A DNA stretch of 64,000 nt from Adiantum capillus-veneris. Lineage: Eukaryota > Streptophyta > Polypodiopsida > Polypodiales > Pteridaceae. The stretch is from the NCBI GenBank assembly GCA_014529385.2, contig CM043959.1:4279045-4343044 (forward strand), in the 5' to 3' direction. Under the pieces are notes generated by a model. The model made no database searches. It was not told the DNA's origin and saw only the letters and a program-made list of their open reading frames with translations. Of the stretch, positions 11,301-23,006 are shown piece after piece. The translations under genes and the position numbers were made by a program. Each line of letters starts with the position of its first letter. Position 1 is the stretch's first letter.

Positions 11301-14089
11301 AGCAATCACATTATCTAAAAACATAGACTTTATTCACACTAGGGATAAGATTTGCAAGAAAATCTCCTTTTCTCTCTTTTTCTCACTTTGAAATGATTGA
11401 AGTAGTAGGTTCTTGAAGTGCAACATTTTGGGATAAATTAATTTACCTATGTCTACAAGTTCTCTAATTTTTTAAATCAAGTGAATATAAAAAAACCTAC
11501 TTCCTTCCATAGTTCCATAGTTGGAGGTTTTATAAGACTAAAAAGTCGGGTTTTTTTTCCAAGCATTGGTTGTTTGTATAGAAAACCATCAAGACTCTAG
11601 GAAACAATGTAATGTGGCAAGTGAATCCTTAGAGTTATGCATTACAAGATTGTGAAAGCAAAAGGAAAACAAGACTTTATCCTCATTAACGTATTAACAT
11701 GCCGAGCAAGAAGCCCCCAAGCGTGGTAGTCTGCTAGGATGTACGGCCCTATAGCGACTCCCCACATATAGATAGGTTTTTGCAAAGCAAGTGCTAGCGG
11801 TTCGAGGCAAACATACCCTTTAATGTGCACAAATTCACTTGTTAGAAAAGACTAGGCACGAAGGGCCTTGTAGCATACTGTTCAACATTTCAAAAAGTAG
11901 ACCAACATTCTTCGGGATCATCCAACAAGCCCCACTAGCTACAAAAAAATAAGTTTTTTTCGGTACAAAATTCATGTGAAGATATTCATAAGGTTAGTGT
12001 TCTATCTTCATGGAGAGATTGCATGCGTCCTTTAAAAAAAAACTCTTGGTATCTTGATTATTATTTACACATTTACACGAATTCACACATTAACTATGAC
12101 AAGGCCAACCAATGGATAGTTGTTGAGAGGATACTTATTCAAAAAAAACATGAAAACGTTTGTTTACTTTGCATTGTAGTAAGCATATTTTCAATATTTC
12201 TTCTTTTGGAATGCTTTTTTTTTCTTTTTGTGGTAAATTCAATCAAAGTGGGGAGCTTAAAAGCCCACACATTGTTTAGCTTAACAACACAACAAATTGT
12301 TGTTTAGGTCTTTAGCGCTTTTAATATTATTACTCTTATTTGACAAATGCTAACTTTTCTCACATGACTGAGTATGCCCATCACCTTCGGAACCTAATAG
12401 AAACTCTATTCATTTATTTTATAGATTACGTTCTAATGATAGAAAACTCTACACAAAGATGTAGCTACTCTTGGACACTAATGACGCGAGTAAGGATGTC
12501 ATAGCTGCTATCTAAGTTATGCATGATAAGAGTAATAATGTTATTGTTTCTCTTTGGACAAACAACAAAGTTAAGGTCACATATTGTAAAGTTTTCATCT
12601 TTAATTTTGTACTAATTTGGTAATTTTTTACCACCTCTAGGTAGCCACACAACAAGTTTTAATTTTAGTCTTTAGCTTACATTAGGATTTAGGAATTTCT
12701 TCTTTTAGAAGTTTCCCCCCTGGAGTTTGAATTGTAGGAGTAAGCCTTTGTGATGTTTTATCCTTGTTTGTTTAAGATTGAGTACTTGTTTCAAAATTTC
12801 AATCATGTAAGCTCCTTTAACTTATTCTAAAAGATTTTTCACGTGAATAACGATTTGTTTAGTAGCAAATATAGTGATTTAGTTAGTTTTTCTTTATATG
12901 TCGTCTTGTGTCCTTTGCTTTGTATTTCTGTGAGTGTTTTAGCCTCCTTTTATAATTTGTAAGCTTAGACTTTTCTTGTGACCTTAAGAAGGTCATGCTT
13001 AAGGAGGGTAAAGGTTGCATTGTGCTGATGGGGGAAAAACTAAGCAAATTGGAAGCAAATCATGTATTAGCATGGATTGCACACCGCATTCAATAATTCT
13101 ATCCTTCAGCAGCCTCCCATCGAAGTTAATGCAATGCTGAGAAAGAATTGGAAGAAAAAAATTGACAACCCATGCTCATTTTTAAACGGATAAGCAACCC
13201 AATTCAATGACGAGAAAGATTCCAATGTCGAGCTTGAAGGTGGCACATTGAAAATCTCCATACACAACAAGCAAAGAAATATGTTGGCAATCACACAGAC
13301 ATGGGAAACATCTGAATGTGAGGACAGGATAGGAGGTGATGTGAATGAGGCTCCTTCTCATCCACTCAAGGCACTGCTTCCCATGTTTGTAGATGGTATC
13401 TCTCTCCTACGGTAGACAAGAACATGCTCATTTTCTCTACATTAGATAAGTTAAAATGCTACTAGTCTTCCCGTGCATCATTTTATTACATGGGAAACCA
13501 AAAATTCTTGTTACGTTTTCATTGTGAGACCTCGTCGCGACAATGGCGCATTTTGATCGTGATGGTCTTGCTCAGGAGCTTTCATTTAGGCCATTGGTTG
13601 CTCAAAATGGCCAAGGACCTTGCTTATAAGCCTGCTTTCCAATCTCACTGTCTCTAAATAGGGCCTTGTACCTTCGAATGATTTTTGTGTTCTCTTGAGC
13701 AATTAGATGCTCTAGGATAAATCGTCAATTTGTGGAGTTCAAATGTATGTGGAATTTCCAATGATTTGTGACACTATTTACGACACAATTTTGATGGTTT
13801 TGTGATGCCAGAATTTTGCCCATTGAATCATCACTCAATGCTTTTGTAATGGGTTTTGGAGATAAAGACACGATTGCTTAGAGTGAATCCTTTAAAATTA
13901 TTGTTCCTTTCTTCAATGAAAATGTTGAGATGGTGAAAAACTTAAGTACTCATTAACCTCTCTACTCATTTCTTTGATAAATCTCTCTTTCTCACACACA
14001 CTAACATGTATACTCAATTGGCTTTCATTTGTTTATTTAATTTGACTTGAGTTTTGGCGCACCAATGGTAAAATTCTACACCTTTGGTT
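11301..14089. other. AT-rich intergenic DNA, no gene recognised
   Basis: Only short frames on either strand (for example 12023-12307, 94 aa, hydrophobic and low-complexity at its end). No transposon domain, tRNA or conserved motif was seen. Confidence 0.5.
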
Positions 14090-14400
14090 GTATGTTTATA
14101 GCTTTGGAGATAAGGGAATGACGGCTTTAAGTCGATACACTAAATCATTATTCCTTTTTCAATGCTGAATCTCAATATTGCAAAAAAAGATCATCTATTG
14201 TATATTTATAGCTTTGGAGATAAGGGAATGATGGATTTAAGTGTGATCCTTATTCCTTTTTCAATGCTAAATCTCAAGATTGCAAAAAAAACAAGATCAT
14301 CTTTTGTATTTTTATAGCTTTGGCTTTAAGTGGACACACTGAAATCATTCTTCCTTCAATGCTAAATCTCAAAATTGTAAAAAAATAGCATCATCTTTTC
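14090..14400. repeat. Tandem repeat of about 106-110 bp, three diverged units
   Basis: TTTATAGCTTTGG begins units at about 14095, 14205 and 14311. Each unit continues with a GGCTTTAAGT-like word, TTCCTTTTTCAATGCT, AATCTCAA-ATTG and an A tract, then ATCATCTTTTG. A weaker related segment starts near 13855. No coding sense. Confidence 0.75.
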
Positions 14401-15960
14401 ATTTGCCTTGAGGCTTCCTTTTTCCTCTTAAAAACATTGAGAGTTGTGTTGATAGTTTAAATGAGATGTCATTTAGTTTCCTTTCCCAAAAGGTAATTTA
14501 CTCACTTTCTTGGCCTAGAGTTCAAGTGTGGTGATCACACAAGATAGCTCACTACTGAGCATAGGGTCCTATTTAGAGGATTCCTTAACCGTTCAAGCCA
14601 TAGTACCATGTTCTCACTTGGTCAAGCACCCATCTTGATGTCTGGGGACATAATACTTCTCCCCTTATTTTTAACTATTGTCCTCAACAATATCTTTGGT
14701 TATAAAATCAAGAAAACGACTCTTGAAGAATCTTACTAATTTCCAAGTAGTACTTGGCCAAGGATCTTACTGATTGTTGCCGAGTAGCACTTGTCTCAAG
14801 TCGATGCTTTCACTTGAACAATTACTTGGGGTAAGAAGCCGTTTGAGGCCGTCTAACCCTTTGATTGAGAATGGATTCAAGTTCGAGTAAAATGAAATAT
14901 AGTTGAGACACCCAAGCTAAACAGTACAAGATGCTCAATCAAGAACAAATGAAACATATATGATCTTGCAGTTACATTTGTCTACCACATATTCCACTTC
15001 TCCATAAGGATAAAAACTAATAAGATTCAAATGAATACAAATTATGCTTTGCACAAGGTTTTCTTGTGTTTCACAAAATTTATGGCCGGGACATCTTATT
15101 TCTTAGCCCCTCTAGGGAGCAACCTCTGCTGTTTTTGAGCTCTCTTCATTGGCTTTGGAGTTAAGGTTTTCTTCATCTAATGTTCCACTTTTGTCGTTTG
15201 ATCGCAATGCCCGATGCCGTACTTTCCCTTTGCATAAGTAGTGCAACTAGGTTCTCCTAAATTGTGAAGCCAACTAGAATTGTTGGGCCTACATTTGAAA
15301 TTTTCTATGCACATGAACATGCTCACAAGATGTATAAGAAGTTTTGTTTGGGATTAGCTAATCCTACGAAAAAAATTGTGGGAAAAGATCGAGGGACTCT
15401 TCATTCAATCTGTTTTGTCCAAAAACATTTTGTGGGAAAAGTTTGACGTACCCTTCATTCATTCTCTTTTCTAGGAGATGGACGGTTCTTTTTATCTCTC
15501 TCTTATCTCTTTGTCAAATGCCTTTCTCTCTAAAGAGTGCACAATGCGTGCAAAGTGCGAGAGAGAAGAAGAGCACAGGAGCACGATGTGGGTGGAGCTC
15601 TTAGTGAGGATTCGGAATGCCTCACTACTCCTTATTGTTCTATATGATCAAAAGAATAGATAAGGTTAGCACGGTCAGTGTGATGGGTGTCCAACCAATT
15701 GGCCCAAACCCTAACACTCTCTTGTTCTCCATTTGATTCTGAGTCTATTTTGAAGTCCTATCTCCTATTATGTCTCTTTAGTCAATGGCCTTCCTCTCTC
15801 TTTTTTCCAACTAATTAATAGTCTTCTTTGAGTCTTCTTGCTCTATTTGTGACTTATAGGCTATTATTTTTATTAGTTTTGGGCCAATGTTCTAGGTAGT
15901 GAAGGTGAAGTTGGAAACCTACATCTTTAATAAAACATGCTTCACCAGAGTATGGTAGTC
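14401..15960. other. Intergenic DNA, no gene recognised
   Basis: Two short plus-strand frames (15264-15446 and 15478-15663) show no recognisable motif. The interval ends at the copia fragment. Confidence 0.45.
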
Positions 15961-16560
15961 TCACCAAAGTAACTGCTTTATTCCCTTTTGACTCATATGA
16001 CCAAGCCCGCTATTCCACAACTTAGGAGAAGGAAGCTCAACTACATAGATAGAGTTCTCTTTCACAGAAGAGAACATACAAGGAATACAATGAGCTAGAC
16101 TTTTGGCCTTTGGGCACGACCAAGTTACCTTTTCTGATAAGCCATGAACCATTCCCAAACAATGTAGTATATCCAAGATCATTAAGGTGTCTTGCTGAAA
16201 CCAAGCTTTTAGTTAGCTTTAGTACATGTCTAACATCTCGCAACATGAACTCGTTACCATTGCACATACACAACTTCACATCTCTAATGCCACATATCTC
16301 AAGCTGATGAGAATCACCCAGCTTAACTAAACCATTGGTAGAAGCATAACTAGAGAACCAGTCCTATGAGGAGTAATATGAAAATTGGTACCTGAGTCAA
16401 TAATCCAATTATGCGCATAACATTTTTCAAGAGCTAACAGTGCCTCTAGACTCAAATCAAAAGTCAAGACCAATACATTTGACAACTAAGGCACATCAAC
16501 AATAACATCAACATGTGGAGACGTGGGCTGCATTCATTTGCCCGTATGACAAAAATTATA
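15961..16560 (-). pseudogene. Ty1/copia polyprotein fragment: protease to GAG-pre-integrase region
   Basis: Read on the minus strand, NWIIDSGTNFHITPHR near 16415-16365 is a copia aspartic protease active site (DSG). After a decayed stretch come LRDVRHVLKLTKSLVSARHL and DLGYTTLFGNGSW (16240-16130). Then follow KGNLVVPKGQKSSSLY and LWNSGLGHMSQKGIKQL (about 16020-15965), the GAG-pre-integrase region. Frames change between the blocks. No integrase core or reverse transcriptase follows and no LTR is evident, so it is an isolated scrap, distinct from the CpG-richer copia element at 20.9-24.8 kb. Confidence 0.85.
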
Positions 16561-16620
16561 CATATAAAATCCATTATATGCCAAAATTCCGAATCATATC
16601 CGAATACCCAAATACCTTTT

Positions 16621-16646
16621 TTCGATCAAAAACTTTTTTGATCGAA
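16621..16646. repeat. Perfect inverted repeat, 12-bp arms with a 2-nt loop
   Basis: Left arm TTCGATCAAAAA (16621-16632) and right arm TTTTTGATCGAA (16635-16646) pair exactly around CT. TTCGATCA recurs just downstream at 16653. It lies about 60 bp beyond the copia fragment; function unknown. Confidence 0.8.
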
Positions 16647-16689
16647 ATTATTTTCGATCATAAATCATAATTATAAAAAAGGGCATGGT

Positions 16690-18140
16690 CGCTTTCAATA
16701 AAAAATGCCATTGCCTCTTGCATTGTTAGTTTCATAGAGACCACCACCAACAAAGTTCAGTGTCAGCTTCAATACGACCACAACACACCAGCAGTATTTA
16801 GGTATACTTTTTTGCTTAGATTTCATGAGTACTAGCTTGTTTTTGTCAGTTGTGTCAGACTCGTTTGGTGTAGTAGTTACTCTCTCACCACAAAGTTGGC
16901 TTGTCAACTATAGGCCACTTCGTGGTGTGTAGCCATATGGCTCACCCCAGAAGTGAATAGAAATTAGTAACTCTTTGCGTGGTGTGCAACCATATGGCCC
17001 ACTTCAGGGGGGTTTTATGATAAACTTAGATTCTCACTAGTGAGGTGCATTAGTTTATCTCTCACCACAAAGCTAAGTTAAAACTTAGTGGTCCACTCAT
17101 GGAGTGCAGTAGGCATGATGCTACACCTCTCACTTCAGAGTGGCCTATAGGGTTCACAATTTTAGATCAAGACACATTATCGTTAGTACTACATAGAAAC
17201 ATGAGGCCAAGCACAAAATAAGTGATAACTTGGGCTAGGAAATTTTAAATCAAGATATGACAGGACCAACACAAAAACCAAAGCCAGCTTTATAAGAAAG
17301 CTTCAAAGTCAACAATACAAAAACTCTACATAAAATAATATGGGGCATTTTTTGCGAATGGAAGATAGAAAAAACCAAACTCAACACACTTGCATGGCCC
17401 TAGACACTTGAAGAACTTGTTTAGACCCACAATTGGCATGGTGAAAAAAAGTGATGAAAAATAGAGAGGAGATTTTCAGGACCCAAATTAAGAACAAATT
17501 AGAATCCAATGTGCTCAAAATAAAGGTCATTTTGGGGGGCATATTATTAGGTCAAAATCTGGATAAGTGATAAAAAACAATCTAGGCCTATAGAGGGTGA
17601 TCAAGGCCAAATTTAAGAATTTTGACCACAAGAGCAAACTCGGGGGGGGGGGGGGGGGGGGGGGGATTTTACCCTAAGGGATCTCAAAGTGCAATAATGG
17701 CAAATGCGTGCATAATTATTAGAGAACAAGAGGGATAGAAAACAATATATATCATAGGAAAATATCGGGTTTAGGGATTTTCAAGGTCATTCGGTCATCT
17801 TGTTACAACCTTGATTTGCAAGAGAGTAGAGGTGCTACTAGAGAGTGCATTGTGTCACGTAGAGCTTGCAAGGTGGTTCTCAATTTTCCACATGGAGTGT
17901 ACTGAATGACTCCCATTTGGGGAGAGGGGGATATAAATCTTCTAGGCATCAAACCAACAAGACTTATTCCTTATATTGGCTTAAGCCATGATGTTTTCTG
18001 GTTGCCTAGATGCTTAAGGCTATAGTATCATGATAATGTGACTTATAGAGAGTGACCATGCCCTCCATAAAAATTTCCCAGTGTCGCGTTCCCTACCAAA
18101 ACTCTCGAGATATATACACTTTTCTAAACAATGAACTAAT
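16690..18140. other. Non-coding DNA with weak 60-65-bp repeats and a G homopolymer
   Basis: GTGGTGTG-AGCCATATGG-type segments recur at about 16922 and 16979, with a weaker relative near 17095, as a degenerate tandem repeat. No ORF with recognisable content. Confidence 0.45.
17642..17665. repeat. Poly-G homopolymer, 24 nt
   Basis: An uninterrupted run of 24 G on the plus strand, able in principle to form a G-quadruplex. No gene is adjacent. Confidence 0.9.
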
Positions 18141-18170
18141 GTCACCTAGTTAACATCAACAAAACTAGCC

Positions 18171-18780
18171 ATGGTAAGCATAAAAAGAGGAGCCCATGGT
18201 GGAACATCTAGTGGTGAAGGAAGAAGGAAACTTACAAGTGCTAGCTCAAAAAAAAGCATAATCAACATGCCCTGGTTCAAGAGATTCACCAATCTAGAGG
18301 TGCATCTAATGAATGAATACATGGCACAACAACTAGAACAAAAGACATTCACCTTTGACATGGGTCCAACTCTCTACTATGATATGAAAAAGACCACCCA
18401 TAGCATTATTATGACGACGAGAAAAAGTAAAGCAACAACGCAAGAAAATTAAAGAGTCTTTACTTGTGGGCCCTTTACTACTAAATAGGCCACCATTGAC
18501 AAAGAAGAAAATCTAAAACCACCTATTTTACCACATGTTCAATATGCAAGCTGAAGGAGAAAAAGAAGGGCCAGTGCGACACAAATAGGTCAATCAAGAT
18601 GAAGAATCTCCAAGGAAGGGATCTCTAAAGCTGCAAAAAGACACCAAACCCAAGCTCCAAACACATCTTAAGAAGAAAGCGGCTATTGAGGCCATGAAAA
18701 AGGTGTATGAAGAGGGTTTGGAGACTTTTTCCTAGAATATGAAGATATGGGTAGTGAAATATTGAGCTTGTAGAGGACTC
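18171..18780 (+). pseudogene. Coding relic of unidentified type, possibly a distant ORFx-like C-terminus
   Basis: A 93-aa frame (18171-18452) starts MVSIKRGAHGG, with Ser/Lys-rich sequence and then KRFTNLEVHLMNEYM. In a broken downstream continuation, KKAAIEAMKKVYEEGLETF (about 18675-18732) weakly resembles the charged coiled-coil-like C-terminus of ORFx (DPTETLEKMYQEAEALKL) on the opposite strand at 19.4-19.7 kb. Several stops follow. The relationship is a visual similarity only. Confidence 0.35.
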
Positions 18781-19441
18781 AACGGTGATGAGAGAAAACC
18801 TCTAATGTATCATAAGTAGTAGAGAGGCTTGGGTTGGCATCATAATGGCGGGTGAGGAAAGAGCAATAATGGGCCTTTTTGGTTTGTTATGTAATTTTTA
18901 TTCCCCCCATTTTGGTGTTTAGGGTACCTTGAGATGTATTCCATTTTATATTGTACTTGTTGATTCTTGTTTAGGAGCTACGGCTTAGTATGGTAGAGTG
19001 GTCACATCATTTAGAAGGAGGTACAAAGTAAAAGGTGCAAGATTTGGTGCAATGTTGTGTAGTGAGGCTTGATGAAAATGTGTCCATAGTGGTTGTGGGT
19101 GTATTGGAAAAACTATGTGAGGTGATTGTAGTATGGAAATTGGAAATTAAGCTTTTGGTAGGCTTCATAACAGACATTATTGGTGTTGGTTGTGAGGCCC
19201 TACTCCCTTTTGAGAGGAGCGAAGTACCTTTGATAGGTTTCCAATCCTAAAAAAGAAAAACTAATGGACATTGTTTTAGCTACTACGTAGCCATGGGCAT
19301 GACCCGTTAGTGAAGGATTGGTCCTATCTCGCTATGGCGGAGCATGACCACCATAACCCTATCTAAACACTATCTATAATCAATTATACCTAAGAGTATA
19401 AACCTTAGAGTGACCAACCTGTACGCTTTTTTCCCCATGTT
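18781..19441. other. Left boundary zone of the giant gypsy element; no 3' LTR recognised
   Basis: The 3' LTR of the minus-strand gypsy element should lie at or below this interval and start TGTGGGACGC on the plus strand, as its 5' LTR does. That word was not found. Either the 3' end is deleted or truncated here, or it lies beyond what could be recognised. Confidence 0.4.
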
Positions 19442-20788
19442 TTAGAAGCTTCTCTTTCTCAGGTGATGGTGGTGGGCTTGGCATAGGATGGTCCCGCTGT
19501 TCCGTAGGCGGTGAAGTGGGTCGGGAAGACTCATAGCCTTGTTCTTGGGCTTCTTCCCTTGCAGTTTCTTCAGCTTGTCTTTGTTCCTCTGCCTCTTCTT
19601 CAGCTTGAGGGCTTCAGCTTCTTGGTACATTTTTTCCAATGTCTCTGTCGGATCCTCAACCTCTTTTCTCATGTGATGCTTTGTCCTTGGGCCTTTAAGT
19701 CCACTAGGCACCCATTTCTCTGGGTCCTTCCTTTGTGCTTGGTGAGTGTGTTGATAGGCGTGTTTTTCTCTTTCAAAGTGAGCTTATTTCTGAGCGGGCT
19801 CTTCTCGGTGGGCGACCACAAATTTTCTCTTCATTTCTTCTGTTCTCGCTCTCTTCTCCTCATTATCAGAGCTCTCACTGCTGTTCCTTTTCGGTGAGCT
19901 TTCAACTGACTCTTTATCTGATTTATAAGATCTCTTTCCCGACCTTGTAGCTCTTAGAGACGGTTGTGCTACCAATATCCAGGTGTTTTGGTCCCCAGGG
20001 GCAGGTGGTAGATTGTCAGCCATGCCAATAACACGGTACGCAATCCTCGTCAAGAATTCTTGTGCACCCAAGTAAGTTATCTTGCCTTCTTTATTGGTGC
20101 CCTTCAAGGTGGTTAGGACATATTGAGCATGGTCCACTGGTTGCCTGGTTGTTGATTTAAGAACTTGGGTAAATGTGGTTGGCGTAGTGTACCTTGGTGG
20201 CTTTTCTGCCAAAAAATGGAAGTGCTGATGGTATAACCGGGTTGGCTCTTCCACTTGTTTGTGAATCAAATCTGCAAAGGTAGTCACGACAGTCTCCTTG
20301 GTGAAGGTGCCTCCCGTTTTCCTGTCTCTTTCTCTCATGGTCATTCCTTCTGTAGGCAGCCTGAGTGCTTCTGTCACTATATCTTTAGTTATAACCACTT
20401 CGACCTTGTTTCCCTGAGTGTCAGATATCTCTGCGGTTCCATCTTCTTTAATTGTGGATAGAAGCTCGTAAGCTTTCTAAAAATCCACTCTGCAAGGCTT
20501 CTATTTATAAAAGTCTCTGAGTCCAAGCTTGCGGTTGGCTTCTTTGGTCTCTGGCTTCACGGCAACATCATATACTTCCTTAGGTAGGAGTTACAACTCC
20601 ACCTGATGTCCCTCTTCACTCTTGAATCTGCTGGTGAAGACTGTAGTATGATGCTCTTCTAGCTGTTCTTTGGAGAGGCATGCTGCCTTGGATGCTTTGA
20701 TTGAATCTGGATCCAATTGATAAGCGGGCAGTTCTTGCAACTTCTCCTTCTGGTTGAGCTTTTTCTTGGCCCTCTCTGCTGCTTGCAT
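19442..20788 (-). pseudogene. ORFx: extra 3' ORF of the gypsy element (complete copy)
   Basis: A single frame from ATG at 20788 runs about 449 codons to 19442, interrupted only by four stops (near 20590, 20508, 20482 and 19784), all TAA or TAG, as C-to-T decay would give. The N-terminus is MQAAERAKKKLNQKEKLQEL. The middle holds VITKDIVTEALRLPTEG, TRLYHQHFHFLAE and EFLTRIAYRVIGMADNLPP. The C-terminal third is charged and Ser/Lys/Glu-rich with likely coiled coil (TETLEKMYQEAEALKLKKR). No known domain is recognised. It resembles hypothetical proteins found with plant transposons. It lies after pol, where Athila elements keep an env-like ORF, but no signal peptide or membrane segment is visible. 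A diverged relative sits at 57.4-58.7 kb. Confidence 0.7.
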
Positions 20789-20876
20789 GGCTCGTGTTCA
20801 GTGAATAGAGTACAGAGCTAGCAAAATTTGTCAGAATTTTCTCTGAAATGTCCCTCAGTCTAAAATGCTGACAATT

Positions 20877-21065
20877 TGAAGGGGATCGGGGAGCACCACA
20901 GACGGAGAGTGAGAGAGAGAGAAGGAGACACAAACAATGTGGGTGGGGAGACTGTGAAGTGGAAGCTCCCTCTATACAGTATACTCACTATAAGTATAGG
21001 GTAACAGTGGGCGGGCGCCCATGACTTGGGCGACCGGTCAAGGCACATAGGCCTTAACCCCAACA
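20877..21065 (-). repeat. 3' LTR of the nested copia element (left copy)
   Basis: 189 bp, starting TGTTGGGG and ending CCCCTTCA on the minus strand. It differs from the 5' LTR by three substitutions (A/C near 20936; CT/AC near 21025). Confidence 0.95.
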
Positions 21066-21076
21066 ACCTCCCACTT
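21066..21076 (-). promoter_or_regulatory. Polypurine tract of the nested copia element (left copy)
   Basis: AAGTGGGAGGT on the minus strand immediately precedes the 3' LTR, the expected plus-strand primer site. Confidence 0.85.
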
Positions 21077-21140
21077 AAAGGCCAATGTGCCTTTAAGCAA
21101 GATCTACTAGTGTACAACTAATAGAAGGTGAGAGATTCTC

Positions 21141-23006
21141 TCAACCTATGCCCACTGACTCTCGATGAGCTAGTGCATCCGGCTCTACTGATAGACAAAC
21201 ATCCCGCTGCGGAAGCCACACAGAGCTAGCTCCAAGCTCTGCAAAGAGTCTACAAGAGCTCATGCACTCCTGCAAGTATCGGTCCAATACCTGCAAACCT
21301 CCCCTATGCTCTATGCCGAGATCGGTCATCGAACAACTAATCAACCCTGCTGCAAATGCTCCCAATGCAGCTGCGATATCCGGTCTCAAGATCAGCATCT
21401 CATACATGAGACCACCGAATGTCGATGCAATGCTAGCGGGCCCTGCTAGCTCTACAGAGCATGCATCAACATATATATCCCTGGCAATAGGCATCTCTGA
21501 CTAACAAGGCGTGTCAGCCACATGCATCTCCTGACTGTCCGCAAAAGACGCATCAACCTGTCGTGCAACCTCAGAGCAAACCAACTGCTCTAGGTGTCTG
21601 TTGGAAGACATATCCTGCACAACTATATCCCCGTGCTCACTGTCGAGCATAGAAAGGAATGACTGCATAATCGCTGACATCTCAGTCTCCTCTGCAATCA
21701 TCCACTGCAAACATGACCACTCAATCTGCTATGACTCACTAGATCTCTCATGCTCTAACTCCGTATGCATAGACTCTTGCACAACGTCCTCCTGTCGTGA
21801 CTCACTAGAGCAAGACCGCTCTACCTGTCTATCCTGCATAGAAGTATCTCGCACAAGTGACTCTCTGCTTTGCTCAGTCACTAGCAAAGCATGCATGTCT
21901 GACTCTGTCACCTCTCTGTGTGACTGCTCAAGTCGTGCCCCAACTCTGTGCACAACGAGCTCACTACTCTGCACTCCATGCAAAGCATCCTGCAACCCAC
22001 AAGCAAAAGAGACTCGCCTGCTCTCTCGCTCTCTACCTGGTTGCATGATCACAGAGACAACACCGTCTCTCGCGTGATCCATATGCAATGGGTAACCTGT
22101 ACCACTCCTGGCACCTCTCGCAATCACTAGCGAACCCAAATGCATCACAAAATCTCGCTCTCGTAGCGAAATCTGACATCCACAATCTCTAAGCTGACCA
22201 ATCGAGATCAAACTCACTGTCAAATCTGGTACATAGCGCACATGGCGTAACAAGTAAGATGCACCACTCGGTAATGACAGTCTCACATCTCCTGCACCTA
22301 CTATCGCATGCACCGATCCATCGGTCAAAAGTACACTGCCAAGCATCCCGCTAGAATAGCTACAAAAACATGCACGATGCGGCGTGACATGAAACATAGC
22401 ATCTGCGTCTAGCAACCACTGCGAAGGGAGTGCACTATCCACATGTATAGCATCTCGTGCATAGCTCGAGGTAAAAGTGACATCTCCGTCACTAGTATAC
22501 TCCGACACTACATGTGCCTCAACTGTCAAAGCAACTGAGTCCATGGCATCACTACATACATCTCTGAGACTGCCATGTCTCCTACGATGTCGCATACGAC
22601 GAAAACAACGCCGTCTAACGTGTCCAGAATGACCACAATACCAACATGTCACCTGGCGGCGTGCTCGTGAATGTACATGTCTCACACGAGTCCATGATGA
22701 CTCAGATCTATCATACATTTCATGTAATCTGCGCCAAAGTGCTCTCGAAGTAGTCTCATACATAACAAGAGCATATACAGATTCCGCAAGGTGCAAAGAG
22801 AGTGTAGATAGTGCCATCTCCTCTAGCTCCTGCCACTGATCGTCAGACATGTTTGAAGGTCTACCTACATCACCACTCAATGGTCGATGCAACCCTCGCT
22901 GTGTCAATGCGTCAAGCATACACTCTCTCCATGCCGCAAAGTCTGAGCCATCAAACATGCGCATCTGTGAGAGGTCACAATCTGATCGATCACCTGTCTC
23001 TGCCAT
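21141..23006 (-). pseudogene. Copia-derived gag-protease frame with an RT/RNase H remnant at its end (left copy)
   Basis: From ATG at 23006 (MAETGDRSD; the frame is open further upstream but that part is hydrophobic and atypical) one frame of 622 codons runs to 21141, broken only by two TAG codons near 21729 and 21501. Order: a UBN2-type Gag (FDGSDFAAWRECM); a CCHC knuckle at residues 121-134 (CWYCGHSGHVRRRC); a protease region around residue 200 where the usual DSG reads DAD (LLDADAMFHVTPHR); the block VRYVPDLTVSLISIGQL; and SGTGYPLHM. After the second TAG, FGGLMYEMLILRPDIAAALG matches the copia RT/RNase H boundary (LMYLTxTRPDIA). The integrase and most of RT are deleted with the frame kept. 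Changed DAD makes the protease probably inactive. Amber readthrough or decay are both possible. Confidence 0.85.

Noticed and set aside
18781-19441. 3' LTR of the gypsy element
   Set aside because: No sequence matching the 5' LTR (TGTGGGACGC or its interior) was found here.
21601-22077. 158-aa plus-strand ORF, Cys/Ser-rich, repeated at 36966
   Set aside because: It is antisense to the copia gag-protease frame, which has recognisable motifs; openness is a by-product of that frame's codon use.
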